Positions 24,880 to 35,165 of a stretch of 64,000 nucleotides of DNA are shown in pieces. Where the stretch lies: positions 8,372,303 through 8,436,302 of the forward strand of contig CM046870.1 of NCBI GenBank assembly GCA_025617745.1, written 5' to 3'. Each line of letters begins with the position of its first letter. The stretch's first letter is position 1. A program made the translations under genes and the position numbers. Origin of the DNA: Heliocidaris erythrogramma. Lineage: Eukaryota > Echinodermata > Echinoidea > Camarodonta > Echinometridae. A model generated the notes under the pieces. It worked only from the letters and a program-made list of their open reading frames with translations, was not told the origin of the DNA and ran no database searches.

Positions 24880-25023
24880 TTCTCGTGAAATAAGCCACCC
24901 CACATTCAGTTTGTACATGCAGTTTATTGCGTGTAATTGCCTATGAGGGTTCACATCCTGCATTGACTTTACACGGCAGTGTGTGTGTACACACTCGATG
25001 ACCGGTGGCTTATTTCACGAGAA
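24880..25023. mobile_element. Compact 144-bp TIR element
   Basis: The ends are a perfect inverted pair, TTCTCGTGAAATAAGCCACC on the left with its reverse complement on the right. The interior has gtgtgtgtacacac. I cannot identify a clear target duplication. Confidence 0.75.
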
Positions 25024-25899
25024 GGCCGAACATTGTAGATGACCATGTTGAAAATAGTTCTACTTGGTTAATTTGACATGGTTGCAAATACTTGTATGAT
25101 TCATTGCCAATGACAAATTCATCATGTTTCATGATCAATTTAAAATATCCATACCTTTCACAAATCTTGTCCAGATTTTCTGAAACTTTCACCAATTATG
25201 TTTCTCTGATTTTTCTGTTTCCACCAAAACCAACTTTCTATGAAGGGTTATTCCCTCATAATTTCATGAGAAATATAGAAACTCCTGTACAAAGCCTCAA
25301 CAAATTAATCATCATAATATATGCTTCTAACCTGCTGTACATACAATCCATCTCTACTGCACCTTCTCTGCATTGCCAACTGCAGCGATGTGAAAAACAT
25401 TTCCCTTCTATGAATATTAGTGTAGAAGGCCGTAGATGGGATCGATTAAACAGATCTTCATTAATTAAATGGGTATGGGTGATAGCTGTACCTTTCCCCT
25501 CACATCGCAATCATTGCAAGCTGTGTATTTGCCTCTTTATATCACCCTCATTTGTATTGTTCATTATTTGAAAGAAAGAAAAGTATTCCACAAACTTACA
25601 AGTTGCAAATGTAGCTTCGTATATTTCTTTGGTTACTGTCAAAGGAAAAATTACCTAGGACAAAATGGAATGATCTGAATTGTCAAATATATCCAACTTT
25701 ATATTTTGTCCAATTTTTGGCAGATCTACAATTTGTAAACATATACTTTTTACTTTCCATTTGAAATATTTACACTTTGCTTTCCATACTCTATAATTTA
25801 CATCTTTTGTGCATCTAATTGATATCTCAATTTCATGCATTCCATTCCTTTCTGCATCTTCACACATAACTCTCACAGCCATTACCATACCTATTGTTT

Positions 25900-26365
25900 C
25901 TTCCATTCCATTCCATGTCCACTCCATTACCATTCCATTCCAATTCCATTCCCACTCCAATTAAATTCCCATTCCCTTCCCTTCCAATTCCTTTTCCCAT
26001 TCCATTCCATTGTAATTCCACTTCATTCCCACTCCCACTCCATATCCATTCCATTCCATTTCAATTTCATTCTCATCTACTCTAATTCATTCCTTGCCCA
26101 TTCCTATCCATGTCCATTCCAATTAAAATCCAATTCTATTCCCTTCCCTTCCCATCCCATTCCCATTCCCATTCCCATTCCTTTCCCCCATTCTATGCTA
26201 TTCCATTCCAATTCCATTCCTTCCCTATTCCATTAGATTTAAATTCCACTCTCATCAACTCCAATTCATTGTCCATTCCAAATTCAAATTCCATTTCAGT
26301 TCCCTTCCCAATTCCATTCCCATTATATGTCCATTCCCTTCCCGTTCTCATCCCATTTGCATTCT
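25900..26365. repeat. (ATTCC)n pentanucleotide satellite
   Basis: Imperfect ATTCC units (attcc, attcccatt, caattcc) run for about 465 bp in one orientation. The long Ser/Pro/His/Phe-rich ORFs on the plus strand and the Trp/Asn/Gly/Met-rich ORFs on the minus strand come from this array. Confidence 0.92.
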
Positions 26366-26916
26366 CAAGGCTCACCCCCCCCCCCCATTGGCATCCAGAA
26401 TGTAAAGTCTAGACCCCAAAAAGTCTTTTTAATATCAAAGCTATATGCGACCTTGCAAAGTAATAAACATATTTCACTGAGGAATCACCCACAATACAAA
26501 TTTGTTATACTGCAAAATGCAAAATCTTCTGGGGGGGGGGGGGGGGTGAACTGTCACGCTGAGTGGATGATGTAGACGTTATAGCCCTCATAAAAATAAG
26601 CCAGTTTATATTTTTCTTGTCATTTGTGAAAGATTTCAAGCTTTGACGAAAAATGATGCTGAAAGAATTATCACATATATACCGTTAACCCGTCGACTAC
26701 TGAATTCTCTAATTTCCATAAGCTTAACACAGGCAATGGGTTATTAGCATTACTGTTAGTGTTCCATTGGTGAATGAAGGATCACAAAACACATTGATTG
26801 CGAGATGAAAACAATAACTATATATAATGAGGCTAATTAGCCATAGGTTAATAATTCTGATAAACTTGTTTAAATTAAAATGAGAAGTTTACAATACAAA
26901 GCAAGCAAATTCTTAC

Positions 26917-26973
26917 CTCTGCCTTAGCAACAATATGCGTTTTCTCGTTCGGGCCATTTTGAGGCGACTCCAT
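26917..26973 (-). CDS. SLC38A11: SLC38-like amino-acid transporter, coding exon 1 (start codon)
   Basis: On the minus strand GGAAGC ATG G gives a good start context. The exon encodes MESPQNGPNEKTHIVAKAE (19 codons) and ends in phase 0 at GAG|GTAAGA, joining exon 2 after a 15.6-kb intron. Just upstream, TTTAATTTCATAG at 27001 could be an acceptor for a 5' non-coding exon, so the promoter may lie further right. The exon is short and variable in sequence. The call rests on the donor, the start context and the in-frame join to exon 2. Confidence 0.65.
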
Positions 26974-27749
26974 GCTTCCCGTAATAACTGTCAACGATCC
27001 TATGAAATTAAAATACAACACATGCACAGTATAGCTCCAATAACGTTGTAGAGCTAGCTAGCAGACGATATTGCCTCTCAGATACTTGACGAGATCATGA
27101 GATGGTGTGCGCGCATCAAGTCTCGCCTCCCACGGCACGCCCAAGGTTATGGCTTCACAGAGTAATGGTAAATATCAATCCAGTGGTGCCGAGTACTTGC
27201 GTTAAAAACACGAATGTATCCTGATGAAATTTTATAGGATCGTTGCCGAATACAAACATGAATAGGAGAAAAGAATAGTCTTCAATTGGTTCCCCGTTCA
27301 AAGGCCTGATCTTGTAGTGATGACGCTCTGCGCGGCAGGGACCGATGCAGTGACTACACACAGTACAATTTGCGATGAGCAACCTACACCTGTTTAGTTG
27401 GTTAACGATGCATCCATGCGTGAATATAATGAGGCATCCAGGGACAGAGCTGGCGCTATTCAGAGAGATTGATTGCTCTGTGCCTTCTTCTTCAAAGCGG
27501 AGTGCTTTTGCCCGCGGTCTCAGAGAATCTTTAAAATCAACCAATAAAAAAAAAAAAAATTATTTCATTCATGAATATCTTGAATTTTACAGCTGCAATG
27601 AGATTAATGAAAAGGCGTTCAAAAATAACTTGTTTTAAAAATTGTCAACACTTTGGTAACGGCATAATAGGCTAACAGCATATTTAACTCTGTTATTCTC
27701 TGTTATTCTCTGTAACCCCAAATGGAGCCTATTTCATTTCCACTACCAG

Positions 27750-29640
27750 CAGTGGCGTATCCAGGATTTCCCAATAGGGGGGGGGGGGGCGCCAGAAATT
27801 TTTTAATCGCCGTCATGGGGGAGGGGTCTTTGGAAAATTTTTGCTTCTGAAGAAGGGCTGAGATGCAAAAGGGTGGGGGTACCTATGCTGCCAAACAGGG
27901 CTCATGAGGGGATGGGGTGGGGTGGTTATTTAAGTAATTCTTGAGCCAGGGACGGCCCGCCCGGGGGGCGGTGCGCCCAGGGGGCCAGTGCCCCCCAAAC
28001 TTTTTTCAAGTACCAAAACAGTGCCCTTTTTATTTCTGGCAAACGTCCCTTTCTCTCTCATAAGTGCCTTTTTAAATAATAAATGTGCCCCTTTTCCTTT
28101 CTATAAAGTGTCCTGTCCCCTTCTGATAAGTGCCCTTTTTCCTTTCTGAAAAGTGCCCATTTTCTAATCAGATAATTGCCACTTTATCTTTCTAATAAGT
28201 GTCCTATTCGCTTTCTGAATAGTGCTCCTTTTCAAATCTGATAATTACCACCTAATTTCTCTAATTAGTGCCCTTTTCGCCTCCTGAAAAGTGCCCCTTT
28301 TCAAATCTGATAATTGCCACCTTATCTCCCTAATAAGTTCTTTCCCTCCATAATTCTCATTTTCATTATAATTATTAGCATCATTATTATTATTATTATT
28401 ATTATTGGTGTTGTTATTATAGGTTTTCCCGGTCAATTTCGTAAGATCGTCAGTCCATTTCATTTTGCGTGCATTCAATTTCAAGGATTTAGGTCGCGCA
28501 CAGCCGATTTGTAATTCAAATTCATTTTCATATCATTCGAATTTGTATTTATGTCATTTGAATCTAAGTTTTTGTCAATCAAATTCGCACTAAATGCACC
28601 TAGTTCGCAAAACGTTCATTCAATTTAGCAAAGAATGGCAAGGGAATTGCGCAATACTGTTATTCCAGCATTCAGTTTCATTTCGGATCATTCAACTTAA
28701 CACGTTGAGCATTCAAAATCAAATGTAGTTCCAGTAAATTTTGTCAGTTGATAATTATTTGGTATTTTCATTCTTTCCTTATGAGTTTTCTGCACACATG
28801 GGTGTATTTTTCTATAATCAATAACATTCTTTTATTTTTCTTCTGATTTATTATTTTTATTTTATTTTCTTCTGATTTATCATCATTTTGAAATTTAGTT
28901 CTAGGAATTTTTGTTCTTCATTTCTAACGTTTATAGTGCCTGCAGAATTGCAGATTTTCTTGATTGATTTTTATTTTTTTTCATAATCTTGTTTTTTCAT
29001 TTATTTTCTTGATTGATTTTTATTCTTTTTCATAATCTTTTTTTTTTCATTTATTTTCTTGATTGATTTTTATTCTTTTTCATAATCTGTATTTTCATGT
29101 CTAACTATATATATATATATAGTGAGTGTGTCACTGTGTTGGCTGTCAATGTATACTCTGAAAAATGTTATTCATAACGTACATGTAGTTATCATGAATT
29201 ATGTTATATATATAATGTTTCCTTTGTATAGTAGGCCTATGTCATGTTGGGCAAAAACACACAAACGCTAAATACATGCTAAATTGAATGAACTCATTAC
29301 AAATTCGAATGCCCACGTGCGAATTTGAATGCTCGAAAAGACGCTTCCAAGCGAGGTAGCGAATTTGAATGCTCTCCACGCATATTTGAATTTGAATGAT
29401 GTAAACGCTAAATGTCTTGACCGAAGTGCGAATTTGAATGACCTCAAAATGAATTTGAATGATAAATTTCATGGCACAGATCTTTTTCGCGAATTTGAAT
29501 GACTCCCTTATCAAATTGAATGACAAATCTGCGAAATTGACCGGGAAAACCTATATTATTATCATCCTAATACTCATCATCCTCATTGTTAGGCCTGTTT
29601 ATTATTATTATTATTATTAAATTACTATTATCATTATTAC

Positions 29641-29671
<31 letters not shown>

Positions 29672-29755
29672 TTGGTTGTCAGAGATATTTCGGTCTTGTG
29701 CACCCTTCTGCCCCCCCCCCCCACCACGGTCAAGAAAGTCCTGGATCCGCCACTG
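27750..29755. mobile_element. CAGTGGCG-ended (hAT-like) element, composite
   Basis: The left end CAGTGGCGTATCCAGG is nearly identical for ~115 bp to the MITE at 17925. The right end inverts to CAGTGGCGGATCCAGGAC. A different TIR element (28421-29552) lies between. The flanks do not show a matching 8-bp duplication, so the two ends may belong to different insertions. Between the left end and 28420, variants of agtgccc(c)tttt / ctgataa recur at short intervals. Confidence 0.5.
28421..29552. mobile_element. 1.1-kb TIR element with iterated gaatttgaatga motif
   Basis: The ends are a perfect inverted pair beginning AGGTTTTCCCGGTCAATTTC. Next to the right end the word gcgaatttgaatga recurs seven or more times, and next to the left end its inverse, cattcaaattcgc-like words, recurs. 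It sits within an ATT microsatellite, which hides the target duplication. The interior is AT-rich with no ORF of note, so it is non-autonomous. Confidence 0.8.
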
Positions 29756-30231
29756 AACTGTGATCATGGCTAGAACGACGTCTTCAGAAGAAAAACTCCT
29801 CTGGATAAAAAAACGTCTAAAAACTTGAAACTGATTCGACAGAAAATTCATTTCATGCTTTAAAAACTATTTTGTTGCTTGCTTTTTTTCTAAGATTCCT
29901 TTTTTCAAATGCATATATAGAAACGTCTAAAAAGTTGGAATTGATTTTGTTACGGTATTATAAAACAAAAAATGCATTCAGTGTTATTTCATCTTTCATT
30001 AACTGATCCGTAGTATTTTACCTTCAACGTCTGACTATAATGCCAATGGATAATTCAGTCATTATTTCATTTGTCAGTATTCTACAGAATCCAAACTTAT
30101 TCATTTTCCTCACCAAGCTTCTTACACCCACTCTCTCCCTTCTCTTCATCCGTCCTACTCATTTCTTTTTTTTTACCTTCCCCTTTTCCTTTCTATTATG
30201 ACTCATATGACTTATTTATTTCCCATACCCT

Positions 30232-31270
30232 TAGCCTCTTGTCGAGGCCCTGGCGCTGTTGAAATCCTTGGCGATATGGAGGCAAAAACCGAGGCGCTTG
30301 CGCCGAGGGCCTCTTGACACCCGACCCGAATTATATATTCATGAGGCACGATTTCCTACTGAATTATGCATGAAAACGTGAATAGTTAGATAACCGCGGT
30401 GATCGCCCAGCAAATTGGCCAATGAAATCTCAAGGATTTCTTACTTCAGTTCTCTGGACTAGTCTATTATTATTATTATTTTTTTTTTTTGGGGGGGGGG
30501 GGGGATTACGTAAACCTCTTGTCAAAATACATTCACAGACAAGCACATTATGAAGAATTCGATCTCTAGCTTACAAACCATGGTAATTTGAAATAAGACA
30601 AATGTACATATTTCTCAAGAGATCATCATATATTTACAAATAATGACGAATGGGCAATAAAAGTCACCATTCAATAATAGATGCATCTCCATCAATTGCC
30701 AAGGAGTTACCAGCAACTTCACTGCCCGGCAAGGCCCCGGGGGATCCGCCTGGCCCAGCTCGCGAAGCAGCGCAGCAGTCTCACTCTCCATCCCTGGGCC
30801 ACGAAGGTAATCAGCACAGAGCGATAGCGCATGAAAAATAACACTTTTTCCATCGCCAGTAGGCAGATTCACAAAAACATCTTGTCCTTTAAGTGCAGAT
30901 TTGATTGCATCAACTTGCAAATCTTTGAATCTGTCAATCTTCAACATTCTAGCGGCATATTCTAAGCTCTTACAAATATCGTCATCACTCGTCGTGGAAG
31001 AAACGTTGAACGCCATTTTGGGCTGCGAGCAGTCGAGTCATGAATATTTAACATTACGTCATGGTAGCTTGCGCTTATTGGATGATTTTCACCGACCAAA
31101 ATTTGGTCGGAATATTCGTCAAAACAATGAAATACAAAAGAAATTCAGATCAGGTGTCAAGAGGCCCTCGGCGCAAGCGCCTCGGTCTTTCTGGCTCGCT
31201 TCGCTCGCCAGAAATTTTGCCTCCATTTCGCCAAGGATTTCAACAGCGCAAGGGCCTCGACAAGAGGCTA
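30232..31270 (-). mobile_element. TAGCCT-ended transposon carrying a RecQ-like fragment, copy A
   Basis: This 1,039-bp element begins TAGCCTCTTGTCGAGGCC and ends with the inverse. It is flanked by a perfect 9-bp direct repeat, CCATACCCT (30223-30231 and 31271-31279). The terminal inverted repeats run over 100 bp and contain an internal palindrome (CGAGGCGCTTGCGCC). The left repeat lacks a ~28-bp stem-loop present in the right one. A helicase fragment is encoded on the minus strand. Long inverted repeats plus 9-bp duplications fit the Mutator-like (MULE/Rehavkus) type, but no transposase is present, and Merlin-type elements also give 8-9 bp duplications. Confidence 0.85.
30615..31016 (-). pseudogene. 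RecQ-like DNA helicase, N-terminal fragment inside transposon copy A
   Basis: An intact 133-codon frame starts at an ATG in an AAAATGGCG context. Residues 19-42 contain the LEYAARMLKID and LQVDAIKSAL region that precedes the ATPase core. Residues 43-58 give GQDVFVNLPTGDGKS, a Walker A (motif I) like the RecQ consensus MPTGGGKS, and residues 100-110 resemble motif Ia (KLLVTPWQLME). There the helicase similarity ends. Motifs II (DEAH) to VI, the RQC and the HRDC domains are absent, so it cannot be an active helicase. The sequence could be a host gene start captured by the transposon or a remnant of a transposon's own accessory gene. Copy B reads PTGYGKS at the Walker A. Confidence 0.75.
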
Positions 31271-31475
31271 CCATACCCTCTGCTTCCCTTTATGACGTAT
31301 CTCCTTTTGTCTGCACAGAAGGGGTTCGTGCGATTCAATATAGGCGGCTTCCAGAAAGCGTAAATGCGCTGCGCTTCTAGTCCCGGGAGCGTCTTTTTTT
31401 TTTGTAACCAAGCCTAGGCAGAAACCCCTTTTTGAAGACTTTGAAACAGACTACAAGTATCGGACTTGTATTTTC

Positions 31476-31522
31476 TAAACCCTAACTCTAACTCTAACCC
31501 TAACCCTAACCCTAACCCTAAT
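31476..31522. repeat. Interstitial telomeric repeat (CCCTAA)n
   Basis: Roughly seven CCCTAA or CTCTAA units in a row, on the strand that would read TTAGGG on the minus strand. TTAGGG is the usual metazoan telomere unit. Confidence 0.85.
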
Positions 31523-31550
31523 AAGCAAAAGAAAATTTCGTAATATAATC

Positions 31551-31622
31551 TTCTTCCGAGATTCGAACTCTTGGTTTCTTCACCAAGAGAGGACTGGATT
31601 ATCCGATTGCGCCACACAGAGC
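31551..31622 (-). repeat. tRNA-like sequence (A and B boxes, not a working tRNA)
   Basis: On the minus strand TGGCGCAATCGGATAA is an excellent A box and GAGTTCGAATCTC an excellent B box. The T stem pairs only 3 of 5, the acceptor arms do not pair, and there is no convincing anticodon stem. It is best read as a tRNA pseudogene or SINE head. Confidence 0.55.
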
Positions 31623-31960
31623 AGCTGCTCGATGCCCTTGCTCATTTTATTATATAGCTAAAATTCGTTTTCATGAATATTCATGCCGATTAGTCTTGAC
31701 GGAATAAACCGTATTAGTACGAAAAAATGCGAAATCTGCCTAGGCTTGGTTACCAAAAAATAACACGCAGCCCGGGACCAGAAGCGCAGCGCATTTACGC
31801 TTTCTGGAAGCCGCCTACATTAAATCGCACGAACCCCTTCTGTGCAGACAAAAGGAGTTCGTCCAAGCTTTGCGATCGTTCTGAAATTACGGCGTCCTAT
31901 CCGGGTTGCGTCCGGGTTCATCGAGTATTATAGTTGATTTCGAGTAATTTGTTATATACC

Positions 31961-32006
31961 TGCGTGATCACCCGATGAGTGCAGGTCGAAAAGCTTCGTT
32001 ATCATG
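31961..32006 (+). other. Conserved Penelope-associated motif, hammerhead-like core
   Basis: The segment contains CCGATGAGTGCAGGTCGAAA followed by AGCTTC. The same sequence occurs inverted at 59541-59590, directly upstream of the Penelope-like ORF. Bases flanking the core could pair, and the pairs differ between the two copies. The layout resembles the CUGAUGA...GAAA core of hammerhead ribozymes known from Penelope-like elements, but position 4 is C instead of U and stem II is poor. Confidence 0.4.
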
Positions 32007-32560
32007 TCTCTTTTTCGTGCCATATTGAAAGAAGGGGATGTTGATATAATGTTAAAATATGCACTTTCTGCTATTTTACAAAGATTTTGTTGGAAAGGAA
32101 CCGAAAAAGAAAATAACAAAATAGGAGACTTTCAAATATTATGTTTTATTTGGTGAACTACTGTCTACAAATACACACAAATATTCAAGTAGAAAATCTT
32201 GTATATCTTTACAGCAATGGAATAAACTGCTTGGAATGTAAAAATGTTTGTATCTTAATGAAGAAATACAGATGACCAAGATATTTTATTATTATTATTT
32301 TGATTATTTTGTTTTAAAGTAGTAGTAGTAGACTAGTAGTAGTAATAGTAGTAGTACATTATTATCATTATTATTCTTATTGTTGTTTCATTTGGCAAGT
32401 CAATATACAAATATAATTTACTATAATATCAAAATTTCGTAACAGTAATACATACATGTATAACAGATAAAAAACAAGAATATAAGTGCCGATGTGTTCA
32501 TAAGCAGTCTCCCCAAAGTTGCCTGGAAAAAACAAAAGGAATTTCAATCACTATGACCAT

Positions 32561-32755
32561 CAGGGGAGCGTTTCATCAAGTGTCTTGTCAATGATTTTTA
32601 CTGACAAATTTGCTCTCAGCCAATCAGATGCAAGGATTTCAGTAGCTTATAACAGTTGTCAATTTGCTCTCAGCCAATCAGATGCAAGGATTTCAATAGC
32701 TTATAACAGTTGTCGGTAAAATTCACTGACAAAACACTTGATGAAACGCTCCCCA
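32561..32755. mobile_element. CAGGGGAGCGTTTCATCAAG element, copy 1
   Basis: It begins CAGGGGAGCGTTTCATCAAG, and the right end is its inverse. A ~52-bp internal stretch (tttgctctcagccaatcag onward) is duplicated in tandem. It shares its interior with 32786-32927 and 44782-44924. Confidence 0.8.
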
Positions 32756-32785
32756 GGCCTTTCCCCCAACTTGGGAAAGCATGCT

Positions 32786-32927
32786 CAGGGGAGCGTTTCA
32801 TCAAGTGCTTTGTCAATGATTTTTACCGACAAATTTTCTCTCAGCCAATCGGATGCAAGGATTTCAGTAGCTTATAACAGTTGTCGGTAAAAATCACTGA
32901 CAAAAAACTTGATGAAACGCTGCCCAG
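32786..32927. mobile_element. CAGGGGAGCGTTTCATCAAG element, copy 2
   Basis: This is the same family as the previous element, 30 bp away, without the internal duplication. It begins CAGGGGAGCGTTTCATCAAG and ends with TTGATGAAACGCTGCCCAGG. Confidence 0.8.
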
Positions 32928-33646
32928 GAACGCTCCATCTAATTGACATATAAATCAAATTACAGATGGGTTCAAAATGGAGTGTAATGAATGTATACTT
33001 TATACAGAAAAATCCGCATGATATCAGAAGTTCAGTTTGAATATGAACAAATAATAATTTTGGGATAAGGTACAATAAGGACATAATCTCAAGTTATATT
33101 AGAAATAATACACTGTATTATAAAATAATTTTAACAATGAATGCACGGTAAACACAATAACATTGCATTCAGCACATATGTTATATCCTCTCTTCTACAA
33201 TCATGAACCAGCTGTAAGGTTTGACACCAACGCATTGGAACAGAGTGGAAAAGAAATTGCTGTTAGCCTTTTCTGTAAAGAAATAGGCCTATACAGAAGA
33301 ATGATCATTATATAGCTATTTGAAGTTCAAACAGCGGTAATTACTTTAATTACATGGGAATCCTTTTTAAAGAGCTGATCAATGTCTTATCCTGTTTGAA
33401 AAGTAATTAGAAAAATAAATAAATGAATAGATAAACAAATAATTAAAAATGTAACTAAATCAATCAATTCAATAAATAAATAAATACCTAATAAGAGGAC
33501 GATGATTGTAAGCAAGAAATTTGCAATCAGTAAATACTTATTGTGTTTTCTCTTATGGCTAAAGTATAACAAAATATACATAAACACAATGAAACAGAAA
33601 GTGAGGAAAATATAACGATTGACTTTAACCCGTTTATCTAAATAAT

Positions 33647-34737
33647 CTCAGAATTAAATTAGGGTGCAATTTTGCACCCGTAGGGGTGCAGACGGCTGGT
33701 ACAATAGCAGCACCCTTTGGGGTGCAGATTCTGCACCCCAATTAAGGGTGCAGAATTGAACCTTTTAGGGTGCATATGTGCACCCCTAGGGGTGCAGACT
33801 ACTGGTACAATAGCAGCACCCCTGTATGGGGTTCAAAATTGCACCCCAATATAAGGTGCATTTTTACCCTCTGGGTTCATAACTGCACCGTAATGGGTGC
33901 AACGTCGATGACAAATCGATCACCATTCTCGCCTCTTCACAGCTTGGCGGCAGACCATTTAAAGTTGCCGTTATTTCATATTTCACGCACATAGAACACA
34001 GACAGTACAATACACGCCATGAGGGGACCTCGGTGAAATCCATCTGCAGGCCACGCCCGGGTGCTTCTACAGTCTCACATTTAGGATTACTTATTCAAAT
34101 TTTAAGTTGCAGTGTATAGTCTACTATCTATTCCTATAACAAATCAGTATAGAAACTGTTAGTAAAACTAGCACTTTCCATTAAAATGATATAATCCCGA
34201 CTGAATTATCAAATGTAAACACGTATTCTTATTTCAATAACCTTTTTTACAAAGAAAATGAGCCGTGATAAAATGCCCATATAATTTAAAAATGCGAATT
34301 ATGCACATTTTCCTGCCTTAATCCCTACAAGTAGCGATACGTTGGTTGCTGTCAACTTGCAAGCCGGTTACTGTTAGTCTCTGCGCGATTACTCTTTTGA
34401 AACACGTCACTACGGAGATGTTCAATTTAAGCAAATTTACGACACAAGCTGATCGAAATGGATTTATTATTTCTTTTTCTAATTAATTTCATTTCTATGC
34501 TTTTGAATAATAAGTCTTATTCTTCATGATATATTGTGACATAAGTGTCAACAATGCTAGTGTGGGTATTCATGTAAGACTAATACTTCTGCTCGAAGGG
34601 TGCAGAATTCAACCTTACACAATTTTGAAACCCAGTTTATGCAAAGCGTACCCGTAGGGGTGCAAAATTCCACCCGAGTAGATATACGGGTGCTCCGCCA
34701 AAATTTGCACCATAAAGTGAACCCTAATTTCTTAGTG
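33647..34737. mobile_element. CACT-ended element with iterated gggtgcaa/ttgcaccc motifs
   Basis: The right end inverts to CACTAAGAAATTAGGGTTCA. The left end near 33647 is a diverged partner (CTCAGAATTAAATTAGGG). Next to both ends, the words ggggtgcagaa, ttgcacccc and gtgcaaaattgcacc recur in both orientations (about 33660-33900 and 34595-34715). The middle is AT-rich and non-coding. CACTA/EnSpm elements are known for such subterminal motif arrays, and the assignment rests on the ends and this layout. Confidence 0.65.
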
Positions 34738-34834
34738 TGCACTGTGATAAAGCTTGAAGAAAATGAACAATATTCAGAACTGTTTATTCTCAGGGAATAA
34801 TGATATTACATGTAATTATATTCTGGATTTATTA

Positions 34835-34925
34835 AGCGCGATGTCTCTAAGCGCTTTATAGACATAATAGACATAATTATTATCACCCCGGTCATCGGAT
34901 TCATGGCTTGTCCGCACACAGTGTT
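34835..34925 (-). mobile_element. SINE tail fragment
   Basis: It carries aagcgcttta and tatcaccccggtcatcgga, the tail module of the SINE at 17263-17505. A LINE tail (34930-35165) follows directly, and a SINE head lies at 35340-35545. The pieces could be one SINE split by the LINE insertion. Confidence 0.5.
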
Positions 34926-34929
34926 TGCA

Positions 34930-35165
34930 CCTTCAAATTCAAATTCAAATTCGTATTTATTTCATTTCCAACAGAAAGAAAAGGCAATGGCATTACAGAT
35001 ATTGTTACAGAAAATATGAAAAATATATGTACAAATTTAATTTACCTTGATAAGTGTAGAAGTACACTGTACATATAAATACATTATTATAATGAATTAT
35101 TAATAGAGATTCTTAATTTCTGAGGAAATGTGGGGGACCCACTAAAAAGCAGTGCTTGTAATTTG
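34930..35165 (-). mobile_element. LINE 3' tail with TTTGAA tandem end
   Basis: On the minus strand the segment ends GAAATGAAATAAATACG followed by about three GAATTT units. It carries the AATAAA-plus-short-tandem ending of CR1/L2-class LINEs. A similar ending occurs at 16985, 36136 and 54355. Confidence 0.5.

Larger units (their letters stand above)
31301..31857. repeat. Inverted-repeat element with telomere-like and tRNA-like cargo
   Basis: Arms of about 130 bp at 31301-31431 and 31728-31857 are inverted copies, sharing CTCCTTTTGTCTGCACAGAA, GGCGGCTTCCAGAAAGCG and ACCAAGCCTAGGCAGA. The centre holds (CCCTAA)n and a tRNA-like segment. The 9-bp duplication of transposon copy A ends only 22 bp to the left. 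Confidence 0.8.

Noticed and set aside
25655..26412. Overlapping ORFs rich in Ser/Pro/His or Trp/Asn/Gly/Met
   Set aside because: They are translations of the ATTCC satellite.
27155..27544. 129-codon minus-strand ORF upstream of the transporter's first exon
   Set aside because: No recognised domain and no in-frame splice to exon 1 that I can support. It may overlap a 5' untranslated or promoter region.
31551..31622. Working tRNA gene
   Set aside because: A and B boxes are good, but the acceptor and T stems do not pair, so it is listed as a tRNA-like repeat.
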